Program-made: the position numbers and the translations under genes
Shown here: positions 18,272 to 27,258 of the stretch, one piece after another
Numbering within the stretch: the stretch's first letter is position 1
Layout of the letters: the number at the start of each line of letters is the position of its first letter
Source of the DNA: Roseimarinus sediminis
GTDB taxonomy: Bacteria > Bacteroidota > Bacteroidia > Bacteroidales > Prolixibacteraceae
Direction: 5' to 3'
NCBI RefSeq assembly: GCF_050433125.1
Contig: NZ_JBNPXV010000003.1
Location: 248,001-312,000 of the forward strand
DNA length: 64,000 bases
The notes under the pieces: generated by a model
Told to the model about the DNA's origin: nothing
The model's database searches: none
What the model saw: the letters and a program-made list of their open reading frames with translations, nothing else

Positions 18272-18852
18272 CAGAACTGATGGGGATTGATGAACTCCAA
18301 TCTTTTTCTTTGGTTGGTGGTACTGCCCTCGCACTGCGATTTGGTCACCGTAGTTCAATCGATATTGATTTATTTTTACACGAGAAATTTGATATTCCTA
18401 AAATTGTTAAAGTACTGGAACGAAATTTTGAAACTCGTTTCTCATACAAACAACAACATACGCAGTTTGGTATTTTTTGCTTTATCGATGAAGTGAAGGT
18501 TGATATTGTTTACTATCCACATCTGCCAATTTATCAAATTGAAACCGAACAAAAAATCAGAATGTACAGCGATGCTGATATCGCAGCAATGAAAATTCAA
18601 GCGATATTGGGTCGCGGTAAGAAAAAAGACTTTTGGGATCTTTATGAACTTTTACAACGATACTCTTTAAACCAGATCATCGATTGGCACAAACAAAAAT
18701 ATCCAAACCAAATGCTGACCATTAGCATACCCCATGCAATTACCTATTTTGTAGATGCCGATAACAGCGAAACTCCTGTTAGTTTTAAAGGTCAAACCTG
18801 GGAAAAAATTAAAAAGGGCATTAGTAAGGTAGTGCGCGATTATCTGAGCTGA
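18226..18852 (+). CDS. AbiEii-type nucleotidyltransferase toxin
   Basis: 208 residues. The diagnostic nucleotidyltransferase motif is SLVGGTALALRFGHRSSIDIDLF near residues 28-50, with the GG(T) turn and the D-x-D metal ligands, followed by VDIVYYP (third acidic residue) and the AAMKIQAILGRGKKKDFWDLYEL segment of the family. Members modify tRNA or protein by adding nucleotides and act in abortive phage defence or as type IV-like toxins. A second start at 18280 (MGIDELQSF) would avoid the long overlap with the upstream gene. Together with the 100-residue partner it forms a two-gene defence/addiction module. Confidence 0.88.
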   Translation: MLHTETIEPGTFSVLTELMGIDELQSFSLVGGTALALRFGHRSSIDIDLFLHEKFDIPKIVKVLERNFETRFSYKQQHTQFGIFCFIDEVKVDIVYYPHLPIYQIETEQKIRMYSDADIAAMKIQAILGRGKKKDFWDLYELLQRYSLNQIIDWHKQKYPNQMLTISIPHAITYFVDADNSETPVSFKGQTWEKIKKGISKVVRDYLS

Positions 18853-18919
18853 TCAGTATTTATTACTTCGACCAGGCTAAACGGAGTTGATCATACCTTA
18901 CCCTTTTCCCAAACAAGCA

Positions 18920-20239
18920 TCAATTCTGCTTACGAGCAGGTCGGTTTCTTCTTCGTCCCTGGTTGTAAGCCCCGCCTCTGGTATTTTCTCCGTTGGCTGC
19001 AAAAACCCGCTGTCGGTCTCCCGACTGACTAGAACGTTTTGCTTTCCTCTGATTCGAAGTTTCCCGCGTTTTTGGAGCCGATTCCCTTGAATCACCTTCC
19101 TCTTCATGCATAAAAGGATGCTTCTCAATTACAGGTATCTGCTGATCGATGAGCTTTTGAATGGCACGCAGATAAGTGCGCTCTTCGCGGTCGCAAAACG
19201 AGACCGACTCACCGCCTGCATTGGCCCGCCCGGTGCGTCCGATACGGTGCACATAGGTTTCGGGAACGTTGGGCAAATCGTAATTGATGACCAACGATAG
19301 TCCGGATACGTCGATTCCCCGGGCTGCAATATCGGTTGCTACCAGTACCTTCAATTCCCCTTTCTTAAAACTTCCCAGTGTTTTCTGTCTTTGTGTCTGC
19401 GATTTATTGCCATGAATGGCATCGGCCGTTACACCAGCTTTTTTAAGCACCCGCGCTATTTTATCAGCACCATGTTTGGTACGCGAGAAGACCAGCACAC
19501 TTTCGTAATTTTCCTCTTTCAGTAAATGAACAAGGAGCTTTGGTTTATTGGGTTTGGTAACAAAGTAAGCCAACTGTCCTACCTTTTCGGCTGTTGTTTG
19601 TTCGGGATTGATGGTAATCTTTTTAGGATCACCCAGTATTTTGTGTGACAGGGCTACAATTTCAGCCGGCATGGTTGCCGAGAAAAAGAGCGACTGACGT
19701 TCGATGGGCAATTTGGCAATCACTTTCCGTATATCGTGTACAAAACCCATATCGAGCATGTGGTCGGCTTCGTCGAGCACAAAATGCTCCACATCGTTCA
19801 GGTGAATGAATCCCTGATTAATCAGGTCGAGCAGGCGTCCGGGAGTGGCAACCAATACGTCCACACCACTTTTAAGGGCCATTACCTGGTTGTTTTGTTT
19901 TACTCCGCCAAAAATCACGGTGTTTCTAAGACCGGTATAACGGCCATAATGGGTAAAACTCTCTCCAATTTGCAAGGCCAGCTCACGTGTTGGAGTGATT
20001 ACCAGCGCATTAATTCTGCGCTTTCCTTTTCGTTGATCTATTTTCTGATAAAGCTGCTGCAATATAGGGATTGCAAATGCGGCTGTTTTTCCTGTTCCGG
20101 TTTGTGCACATCCCAGCAAATCGTTGCCTTTCAGCAAAATTGGTATCGACTGTTCCTGTATTGGCGTTGGATGAGTATAACCTTGTAGCTCGATGGCTTT
20201 TAAGAGGGGATCAATTAATGCTAATTCTTTAAATGTCAT
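18920..20239 (-). CDS. DEAD-box RNA helicase (RhlE-like)
   Basis: ATP-dependent RNA helicase, 439 residues from the ATG at 20239 (MTFKELALIDPLLKAIEL); a longer frame upstream is not conserved. All motifs are present: Q motif YTHPTPIQEQ, Walker A AQTGTGKT, PTRELALQ, VATPGR, DEAD (VLDEADHMLDMGF), SAT (FFSATMPAE), ARGIDV and HRIGRTGR. The last ~60 residues are basic and low-complexity (KRSSQSGDRQR, RRRNRPARKQN), as in RhlE-type proteins where the tail adds RNA affinity. It probably acts in ribosome assembly, mRNA turnover or cold adaptation. A second, related helicase is next in line. Confidence 0.95.
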   Translation of the reverse strand: MTFKELALIDPLLKAIELQGYTHPTPIQEQSIPILLKGNDLLGCAQTGTGKTAAFAIPILQQLYQKIDQRKGKRRINALVITPTRELALQIGESFTHYGRYTGLRNTVIFGGVKQNNQVMALKSGVDVLVATPGRLLDLINQGFIHLNDVEHFVLDEADHMLDMGFVHDIRKVIAKLPIERQSLFFSATMPAEIVALSHKILGDPKKITINPEQTTAEKVGQLAYFVTKPNKPKLLVHLLKEENYESVLVFSRTKHGADKIARVLKKAGVTADAIHGNKSQTQRQKTLGSFKKGELKVLVATDIAARGIDVSGLSLVINYDLPNVPETYVHRIGRTGRANAGGESVSFCDREERTYLRAIQKLIDQQIPVIEKHPFMHEEEGDSRESAPKTRETSNQRKAKRSSQSGDRQRVFAANGENTRGGAYNQGRRRNRPARKQN

Positions 20240-20292
20240 GTAAATTGTATAAGGGCGCAAAGATAGGTGAAAACTTTTGATTTATAACATTT

Positions 20293-20319
20293 TAAAAAAA
20301 CAGCCCCGAAACCGGGGCC
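20293..20319 (-). terminator. Intrinsic terminator after the upstream helicase
   Basis: Read on the minus strand: gccccg/cggggc stem with a four-base loop (20303-20318) followed by seven U's (A's at 20294-20300 on the plus strand). It separates the two helicase genes into different transcripts. Confidence 0.8.
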
Positions 20320-20381
20320 ATCACCAAAAATCTTTTGCGCTTAAGTAACTGAATAGCTGACAACAGCATGTTTCAAATCAG

Positions 20382-21620
20382 CTATTTCTTTTTTCGCTTT
20401 TTCTTTTGTTCGTAACGTTCTTCTTCCAGTGCTGCCTTTTTCATTACGGCTTTCCAGTCGTTTTCTTCGTTTCCGCCAAGCAACAAAGTTGCTTTGTAGT
20501 CGCCTTTTGCTATTTCAACTTTTTCAATCTCCCTGCCGATGTATTCTTCAATTTCAGCCAACATGGCTTCCTCTTCTTCGCTACAGTACGAAAAGGCAGA
20601 TCCCTTTTGCATCCCTCTGCCGGTACGGCCAATGCGGTGTACATAGTTTTCAGCCTTGTCGGGCAGGTCGTAATTAACCACCACATCCACATTGGGGATG
20701 TCGATTCCACGGGCACTGACATCGGTAGCAATTAAGACTTTTACCTCGCCACTTCTGAACAACTGCATCGAGGTATTCCGCTCTTCCTGTGTTTTTCCGC
20801 TGTGAATATTCACCGTATGAATGTTTACCCGTGCCATTGCTTTCATCACCCTTTCGGCCCTTACCTTGGTACGAACAAAAACAAGAATCTTGCTTTCGGG
20901 ATATTCCTCAATCAAACGCTCAAGAAAGAAACGTTTGTCATCCATGGCAATGTGCGCCACATAGTGCGTAATATTTTTTGATACCAAATTCTCGGGTGCA
21001 ATCTGAATGCGTATTGGATTGTTCACCAAGGAATAAGCCAGCTTTTTAATTTGCGGATTAATGGTGGCCGAAAAATACAATGTTTGCCGCTTTTTAGGCA
21101 GGAAGCGAATCAAATCAGTAATGTCCTTATAAAAACCGCGATCGAGCATCTGGTCGGCTTCATCCAGAATCAACAAGCCTGCGTTTCGCAAATTAAGGTG
21201 TTGCTGATGAACCAGGTCGAACAAACGCCCCGGGGTGGCTACCAGTACGTCGATTCCCTTTTGCAGCTTTTCAATTTGTGGATCCTGATCCACTCCCCCA
21301 ATTAATGCCAGACTTTTAATGCCTGTACCTGTCGATAATTGCTTAAAAACCTGATCGATCTGCAAGGCCAGCTCATGGGTGGGAGCCATCACAACACAAC
21401 GTATGCCGTCGACCTTCTTTTTTGTGAGACCAAGCAAGTGCAACACCGGAATAACAAAAGCCGCTGTTTTACCAGTACCGGTCTGGGCAATGGCCAGCAC
21501 ATCCTCCCCTTTCAAAACATGAGGTATGGTTTTGAACTGAATATCAGTAGGACGTTTAAATCCGGCAGCCTCAAGGTTCTGCTTTATACGTGGATGAATG
21601 GAATAAGCTTCAAACTTCAT
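20382..21620 (-). CDS. DEAD-box RNA helicase
   Basis: 412 residues from the ATG at 21620 (MKFEAYSIHPRIKQNLEAAGF). Motifs: FKRPTDIQFKTIP, AQTGTGKT, APTHELALQ (Arg of PTREL replaced by His), VATPGR, DEADQMLDRGF, FSATINPQ, ARGIDIPN and HRIGRTGR. The C-terminal tail is short and Lys-rich (EERYEQKKKRKKK). It is a paralogue of the neighbouring helicase but clearly diverged. A terminator between them argues that they are regulated separately. Confidence 0.94.
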   Translation of the reverse strand: MKFEAYSIHPRIKQNLEAAGFKRPTDIQFKTIPHVLKGEDVLAIAQTGTGKTAAFVIPVLHLLGLTKKKVDGIRCVVMAPTHELALQIDQVFKQLSTGTGIKSLALIGGVDQDPQIEKLQKGIDVLVATPGRLFDLVHQQHLNLRNAGLLILDEADQMLDRGFYKDITDLIRFLPKKRQTLYFSATINPQIKKLAYSLVNNPIRIQIAPENLVSKNITHYVAHIAMDDKRFFLERLIEEYPESKILVFVRTKVRAERVMKAMARVNIHTVNIHSGKTQEERNTSMQLFRSGEVKVLIATDVSARGIDIPNVDVVVNYDLPDKAENYVHRIGRTGRGMQKGSAFSYCSEEEEAMLAEIEEYIGREIEKVEIAKGDYKATLLLGGNEENDWKAVMKKAALEEERYEQKKKRKKK

Positions 21621-21689
21621 TGATTCAATTTTAAGCCGCAAAGGTACATTTTATTCTGTGCATGAAATACCCTGTTTCATTTTTCCCGC

Positions 21690-22646
21690 CTATACCAGCT
21701 GCAGCACCGCCACCCAAAACGGAATGGCCAGCAAACAAATGCCATAACTGATGAGCATGATGCTTCCTATGGTCTGCCGATCACCGCCATAAGCCCTCAC
21801 CTGTAAAATCAACGCGGTTGCAGGTGCAGCTGCCGATTCAATCATTAACATATTTGCCAACAGTGGATTGATCTGCTTCAACCCGGTCAGATAAATCACT
21901 GCAAGCACAATCAAAGGCAAAAGCATGTATTTGATTACCGAGAGTTTAATCAAATCCGACAATTTAGGAAACTGTTTTAACGAAATGCTTCCCAGAGTTG
22001 CTCCAAGTACAATGTTTGATACAGGAATGGTAGCATCCCCCACCAGGCCCACTGCATCCATCACCATGGAAGGAACAAAGCGATGAAGTCCCAGAAAAAC
22101 AAGCATCAGGGTTGCCAGCGCCGAAACCAATGGCGGGGTTACAAACTCACGGGCTTTAACCGTCTTAAAGCTGCTGCCTGTAATCAGCACCTTTCCAATA
22201 CTCCATACAATGGGCATAAAACCAATAAGGTAAAGAAAATTGTAAAGGGTATAGCGATCAAATTCGTCGGGATACATGAACATCCCAATGGGTAAAACCA
22301 GATAAATGGCATTCTGCATCGATGCCAGCGGGAAAAGAAATTGCTTTTCGTGTGCCTTTCTAAAATAAAAAAGATAACCCAGGGCAATACCAATGAAGAT
22401 CATGGTAGCGCTGCTCAGGGGAATCATCCACCAGTAAGCGATTTCTCCAGGACGAAAACTGCTACTTATTTTCGAAAACAGCATCGCAGGCAATAGAATA
22501 TTCACGGTTACTTTCGACAGGGCTTTAACCTGTTCGTCGCTAATAATCCCTTTCCTTACCAATAACCCGGCACCCACAATAATTATAAAAATACGCCCAA
22601 CGGCACCCAGCATGGTGCCAAAAGCTTCGGTAAAAACTTCAATCAT
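21690..22646 (-). CDS. AEC-family transporter (auxin efflux carrier type)
   Basis: 318-residue integral membrane protein with about ten helices in two similar halves. Family marks: GAGLLVRKGIISDEQVKALSK at the N-terminus, VNILLPAMLFSKI, and the C-terminal MLMIESAAAPATALILQVRAYGGD. The ATG at 22646 was chosen over the TTG at 22655. Bacterial AEC proteins export or import organic acids such as malate or malonate; the substrate is not predictable here. Confidence 0.88.
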   Translation of the reverse strand: MIEVFTEAFGTMLGAVGRIFIIIVGAGLLVRKGIISDEQVKALSKVTVNILLPAMLFSKISSSFRPGEIAYWWMIPLSSATMIFIGIALGYLFYFRKAHEKQFLFPLASMQNAIYLVLPIGMFMYPDEFDRYTLYNFLYLIGFMPIVWSIGKVLITGSSFKTVKAREFVTPPLVSALATLMLVFLGLHRFVPSMVMDAVGLVGDATIPVSNIVLGATLGSISLKQFPKLSDLIKLSVIKYMLLPLIVLAVIYLTGLKQINPLLANMLMIESAAAPATALILQVRAYGGDRQTIGSIMLISYGICLLAIPFWVAVLQLV

Positions 22647-22915
22647 AGTCGACAAAGATAAACGTTTAGCCTAAATGCCAATCAAACTTCCCCTGCTTGA
22701 ATAAAGAATGATCACAACCATGGAACCGAACGGGAATTCATTTTTCACTTGTTATGCCATAACAACACATGCATCTTTCCTGATGGAAGGGTGCATTTTT
22801 TATTACTGACTAATTACATGGACAAACAATAACTCTGAACCACTGTTATAATTATTGTTAAAAAACAACGCATTCATCCTAGTATTTAAATAGGATTTGT
22901 TAACTTTGTATCATT
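22647..22915. promoter_or_regulatory. Upstream region of the first metal-efflux operon with TAACTTTG promoter element
   Basis: TAACTTTG at 22901-22908 matches the Bacteroidota -7 element (TAnnTTTG). It ends only seven bases before the ATG at 22916, so the transcript would be leaderless or nearly so, or translation would start at the ATG at 22928. No TTTG is found at the usual spacing upstream, so an activator may be needed. Confidence 0.5.
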
Positions 22916-23290
22916 ATGTTACAGAAAATGGGAAATATCATCATCGCCCTGTTGATCTTACTATCGTCAACAGGCCTTGTTATATCTCAACATTTCTGCA
23001 ATGACCAGTTGGTAGAAACAGCCATTAACAGTGAAGCAGAAAGTTGCTGCGACGACGGGAACTGCTGCACAACAAACACGGTGCTCATCCAGCTTGACGA
23101 AGATGCTGTTAACCAAACACAACTACAGCTTCCCGCTAGCGAAATCAATCAACTTTTTTTGCCGGTCATCATCGCTTTTCTAAACAATCAGCTAAGTGAT
23201 GCCCCTGTAAAAGAAATATTGCAGATGGCCGCTCCGCCACCTGCCGAAATAAAAACTTTTTTAGCATTTATTCAAAACTACCGTCTTTGA
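22916..23290 (+). CDS. HYC_CC_PP family protein
   Basis: 124-residue exported protein of a Bacteroidota family named for its H-x-C, CC and PP motifs. Here they are HFC at residues 26-28 just after the signal peptide, CC pairs at 44-45 and 50-51, and APPP near the C-terminus. The cysteines and histidine suggest binding of Cu or another soft metal in the periplasm, but no biochemical role is established. It is the first gene of the CusA-type operon, 83 bases ahead of the pump. The alternative start at 22928 (MGNIIIAL) fits the promoter position better. Confidence 0.8.
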   Translation: MLQKMGNIIIALLILLSSTGLVISQHFCNDQLVETAINSEAESCCDDGNCCTTNTVLIQLDEDAVNQTQLQLPASEINQLFLPVIIAFLNNQLSDAPVKEILQMAAPPPAEIKTFLAFIQNYRL

Positions 23291-23373
23291 ATACATTCTC
23301 ATTGTAGTGGCATTGCAAATATTATAGCAATGCCAGATTAATAATGCAATTGTGAATCATTCAAATCGTTCGT

Positions 23374-26300
23374 ATGCTGAATAAAATCATTCGTTTTTTT
23401 CTTGAAAACAAACTAGTTACAATCCTGTTCCTCACCGGCCTGGTAGCCTGGGGAGTTGTAACCTCGCCCTTTGGCTGGCAAATCGGGGCATTGCCATCGG
23501 ATCCTGTTCCGGTGGATGCCATTCCCGATATCGGTGAAAACCAGCAAATAGTTTTTACCGAATGGCCGGGGCGCTCGCCACAGGATATTGAAGACCAGAT
23601 TTCGTATCCACTCACTACTTATCTGCTGGGAATTCCGGGTGTAAAATCCATCCGCAGTTCATCCATTTTCGGCTTTTCCAGCATCTTTATCATTTTTGAA
23701 GAAGACATTGAGTTTTACTGGTCGCGTTCCCGGATACTGGAGAAGCTGGCTTCGTTGCCATCCAATCTTTTGCCGGATGGAGTGCAGCCGGCGCTGGGCC
23801 CCGATGCCACCGCGCTCGGACAGGTGTATTGGTACACCATCGAAGGTCGCGACAAAGAGGGCAATCCTACCGGTGGCTGGGACTTGCACGAAATACGTAC
23901 CGTTCAGGATTTCTATGTAAAATACGGGCTGAATGCTACCGAAGGAGTTTCGGAAGTCGCTTCCATTGGTGGTTTTGTACAGGAATACCAGATTGATGTC
24001 AATCCTGATGCCCTGAAGGCCTACAACATTCCACTTCACAAAGTGATGATGGCGGTCCGGAATTCGAACAGGGATGTTGGTGCAAAAACCATCGAAATTA
24101 ACCAGGCAGAATACCTGGTGCGCGGATTGGGCTACATTAAAAGTGTGGAAGACATTGAAAAAGCCGTTGTGGCCGTTCAGGAGAATGTGCCCATCCGTAT
24201 TCAGGATATTGGCGTGGTCAATTTAGGCCCATCCACCCGGCGCGGTGCCCTGGACAAAGACGGAGCCGAAGTGGTTGGAGGGGTTGTGGTGGCACGTTAC
24301 GGAGCCAATCCATTGCAGGTAATCAACAAGGTAAAAGATAAAATCAAAGAGATTTCACCTGGCCTCCCCAAGAAAACGTTGTCCAACGGGGTGGAAAGCC
24401 AGCTCACAATCGTTCCGTTTTACGACCGTTCAGGTCTTATTTACGAAACATTGGGAACGCTCGAAGAGGCTATTTCACTGCAAATTCTGATTGTCATCCT
24501 TGTGGTTATCGTGATGGTGTACAATTTGCGTGCTTCATTTCTGATTTCCAGTCTATTGCCCATTTCCGTGCTGATGGTTTTTATTGCGATGCGCTATTTT
24601 GGTGTCGATGCCAACATTGTGGCTTTATCGGGTATTGCCATTGCAATCGGGACGATGGTCGATTTGGGGGTGATTCTTTCGGAGAACATCATCAAGCATG
24701 TTGATGAAGCCCCGCCCGGACAGAAACTGATAACCACCATTTACAACGGCGCTTCCGAAGTAAGTTCTGCAATATTAACTGCGGTTTCAACCACCATTGT
24801 AAGTTTTATCCCTGTATTTACCATGCAGGCCGCCGAAGGAAAATTGTTTGGCCCGCTGGCTTTTACCAAAACCTTTGCACTGATTGCAGCACTCATTGTT
24901 TCCCTTTTCATTTTGCCCATGCTGGCCCACTGGTTTTTTGGCGCCCGCATTAAAAGCCGCACGATTAGAAAATGGGTGAATAGAATGCTCATTCCTGCTG
25001 GAATAATCTTACTGATTTTCGGCCAGACCTGGGCTGGTTTAATCCTGCTGGCTTTTGGATTAGTTGGTGTGTTGAAAGAGTTTAGAGGTGAGAAGCTAGA
25101 GACTAGAGATGAGAAGTTAGAAGAAAAAGGCGCTACTTTTTGGAATACCTCAATTCAGGGGAAATTAAAATCATTCACCCAATGGCTACTTGAGCATGCC
25201 GAAATCATTATTGTACTTATTGGTGTAATCTGGCTGCTGGCCAAATACTGGCTTCCGCTGGGACCTGCCAAAAGCCTGGTAATGAACGTTGCTTTTGTGG
25301 CCTTGCTGGTGATGCTGATTTTAGGGTTCTTCACAATTTTGGAGTATTTCTACAAACCCATACTCAAATGGTGTTTGAACCATAAAGTCACCTTCCTTTT
25401 GATTCCTTCCTTCCTGATTCTTTTCGGGGCAACAACATGGATGGGTTTCAACAACATCTTTGGTTTTGTAGCCAAAGGTTTTGATGCCATGGGATGGAAT
25501 GTCCGTACCACCAAAGTATGGTCAGGATTGAGCCACACCTTTCCCGCCATCGGGAAGGAATTTATGCCTTCGCTCAACGAGGGAAGCTTTTTGCTGATGC
25601 CCACTTCCATGCCCCATTCTGGTTTTGAATACAACCGAAAAGTATTAGGACAACTGGATATGCTTATTTCCAACATCCCTGAGGTGGAAATTACCGTGGG
25701 AAAATTAGGAAGAGTTGAATCGGCACTCGACCCGGCGCCCATTTCAATGTATGAAAACGTGATTAATTATAAGCCGGAATACCTGCTGAATGAGCGAGGC
25801 CATCGGATGCGATTTAAAGTGGACAGGGACAAACGTTTTATTCTCGCTTCGGGAGATACGCTTTCCAACGAGGAAGCATTGAAGCGAGGCGTTTCGCGTG
25901 AAGATTTAACTCCCGATGACCGCGGAAACTATTACCGCAACTGGCGGCCTGAAATCAAGTCGCCCGACGACATCTGGAATGAAATTGTAAAAGTGGCTAA
26001 AATCCCGGGGGTTACGTCTGCGCCAAAACTTCAGCCCATTGAAACACGGCTGGTGATGCTGCAAACCGGAATGCGCGCCCCCATGGGAATTAAAGTATAT
26101 GGCCCCGACCTGCCCACCATTGAAGCATTCGGAATGCAACTGGAAGAGGTATTAAAAGAAGTTCCTTCAGTAAAAGCCGAAGCGGTGTTTGCCGACCGGA
26201 TTGTGGGCAAACCCTACCTGCACCTCAACATCAACCGTGAGAAAATTTCGCGTTATGGCTTAAGCATTGAAGATGTACAGCAAACCATCGAAACAGCCAT

Positions 26301-27258
26301 TGGTGGCATGACAATTACGTCAACAGTGGAAGGTCGTGAACGTTTTCCGGTGAGGGTACGCTATCCACGTGAACTTAGGGACAATCCTGAATCGCTGCAA
26401 AGAATCTTAGTTCCAACACCAACAGGCGCACAAATCCCCCTCTCACAGCTTGTTGATTTTGAATATGTAAGAGGTCCACAGGCAATAAAAAGCGAGGAGA
26501 CTTTTTTGGTGGGGTATGTTTTATTTGATAAAAAAGAGGGGTTCTCCGAAGTAGGAGTAGTCAACGATGCGCAGCGTGCCATTCAGGCCCGGATTGATTC
26601 AGGGGAATTAAGCGTTCCGGCAGGAATCAGCTACAAGTTTTCGGGAAGTTACGAGAACCAGGTAAGAGCTGAAAAGCGCCTTTCCATCATTGTGCCGCTG
26701 GTTTTGGTCATTGTATTTCTGATTCTCTACTTTCAGTTTAAATCAGTTGCCACTTCACTGATGGTCTTTTCAGGCATTGCCATGGCCTTTAGCGGTGGCT
26801 TTATGATGCTTTGGCTTTACGAGCAGGGCTGGTTTATCGATTTTACCCTGTTTGGCACCAACATGCGCGAATTGTTCCAGATGCACACCATTAACCTGAG
26901 TGTGGCGGTGTGGGTAGGCTTTATTGCACTGTTTGGCATTGCAACCGACGATGGTGTATTGATGGCCACCTACCTCGACCAGAGTTTTGCCCGGAACAAA
27001 ACCGATCATCTGAAGGGAATCCGCGCGGCTGTGATTGAAGCCGGACAACGGAGAATCAAACCTGCAGCCATGACCTCGGCAACTACGATTATCGCCTTGC
27101 TGCCCATTTTGACCTCAACCGGTCGCGGCTCCGATATCATGATTCCGATGGCCATCCCGGCTTTCGGAGGGATGATTTTTGCCGCCGTTACCTATTTTAT
27201 TGTGCCGGTGTTATACAGCATGCGGGAAGAGCAAAAACTAAAAAGGAGTCAGTCATGA
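23374..27258 (+). CDS. cusA: CusA/CzcA-type heavy-metal efflux RND pump
   Basis: Proton-driven inner-membrane pump of the tripartite HME-RND class, exporting monovalent or divalent heavy metal ions. At 1294 residues it is about 250 longer than E. coli CusA, because of an extra hydrophobic insertion at roughly residues 525-690 (seen in other Bacteroidota members). Signatures: VDAIPDIGENQQIVFTEWPGRSPQDIEDQ, the helix-4 proton relay GTMVDLGVILSEN (Asp and Glu spaced seven apart), Met-rich LVMLQTGMRAPMGIKVYGPDL, and the C-terminal FALFGIATDDGV-type helix. Extra methionines favour Cu(I)/Ag(I), by inference. The insertion contains a tandem 21-bp repeat in frame at 25083-25124. Overlaps the TolC gene by four bases. 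Confidence 0.93.
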   Translation: MLNKIIRFFLENKLVTILFLTGLVAWGVVTSPFGWQIGALPSDPVPVDAIPDIGENQQIVFTEWPGRSPQDIEDQISYPLTTYLLGIPGVKSIRSSSIFGFSSIFIIFEEDIEFYWSRSRILEKLASLPSNLLPDGVQPALGPDATALGQVYWYTIEGRDKEGNPTGGWDLHEIRTVQDFYVKYGLNATEGVSEVASIGGFVQEYQIDVNPDALKAYNIPLHKVMMAVRNSNRDVGAKTIEINQAEYLVRGLGYIKSVEDIEKAVVAVQENVPIRIQDIGVVNLGPSTRRGALDKDGAEVVGGVVVARYGANPLQVINKVKDKIKEISPGLPKKTLSNGVESQLTIVPFYDRSGLIYETLGTLEEAISLQILIVILVVIVMVYNLRASFLISSLLPISVLMVFIAMRYFGVDANIVALSGIAIAIGTMVDLGVILSENIIKHVDEAPPGQKLITTIYNGASEVSSAILTAVSTTIVSFIPVFTMQAAEGKLFGPLAFTKTFALIAALIVSLFILPMLAHWFFGARIKSRTIRKWVNRMLIPAGIILLIFGQTWAGLILLAFGLVGVLKEFRGEKLETRDEKLEEKGATFWNTSIQGKLKSFTQWLLEHAEIIIVLIGVIWLLAKYWLPLGPAKSLVMNVAFVALLVMLILGFFTILEYFYKPILKWCLNHKVTFLLIPSFLILFGATTWMGFNNIFGFVAKGFDAMGWNVRTTKVWSGLSHTFPAIGKEFMPSLNEGSFLLMPTSMPHSGFEYNRKVLGQLDMLISNIPEVEITVGKLGRVESALDPAPISMYENVINYKPEYLLNERGHRMRFKVDRDKRFILASGDTLSNEEALKRGVSREDLTPDDRGNYYRNWRPEIKSPDDIWNEIVKVAKIPGVTSAPKLQPIETRLVMLQTGMRAPMGIKVYGPDLPTIEAFGMQLEEVLKEVPSVKAEAVFADRIVGKPYLHLNINREKISRYGLSIEDVQQTIETAIGGMTITSTVEGRERFPVRVRYPRELRDNPESLQRILVPTPTGAQIPLSQLVDFEYVRGPQAIKSEETFLVGYVLFDKKEGFSEVGVVNDAQRAIQARIDSGELSVPAGISYKFSGSYENQVRAEKRLSIIVPLVLVIVFLILYFQFKSVATSLMVFSGIAMAFSGGFMMLWLYEQGWFIDFTLFGTNMRELFQMHTINLSVAVWVGFIALFGIATDDGVLMATYLDQSFARNKTDHLKGIRAAVIEAGQRRIKPAAMTSATTIIALLPILTSTGRGSDIMIPMAIPAFGGMIFAAVTYFIVPVLYSMREEQKLKRSQS
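25083..25124 (+). repeat. In-frame tandem 21-bp repeat inside the pump gene
   Basis: Two copies of a tagagrtgagaagytagar-type unit (25083-25103 and 25104-25124) encode the near-repeat RGEKLET/RDEKLEE. Such purine-rich units are usually intergenic in Bacteroidota genomes. Here the unit length is a multiple of three and the frame is kept, within a loop between hydrophobic segments. Confidence 0.7.

Noticed and set aside
18920..21620. Two neighbouring DEAD-box helicases as a recent duplication
   Set aside because: They differ in tail, motif Ia (PTREL against PTHEL) and overall sequence, and are separated by a terminator; an old paralogy is more likely.
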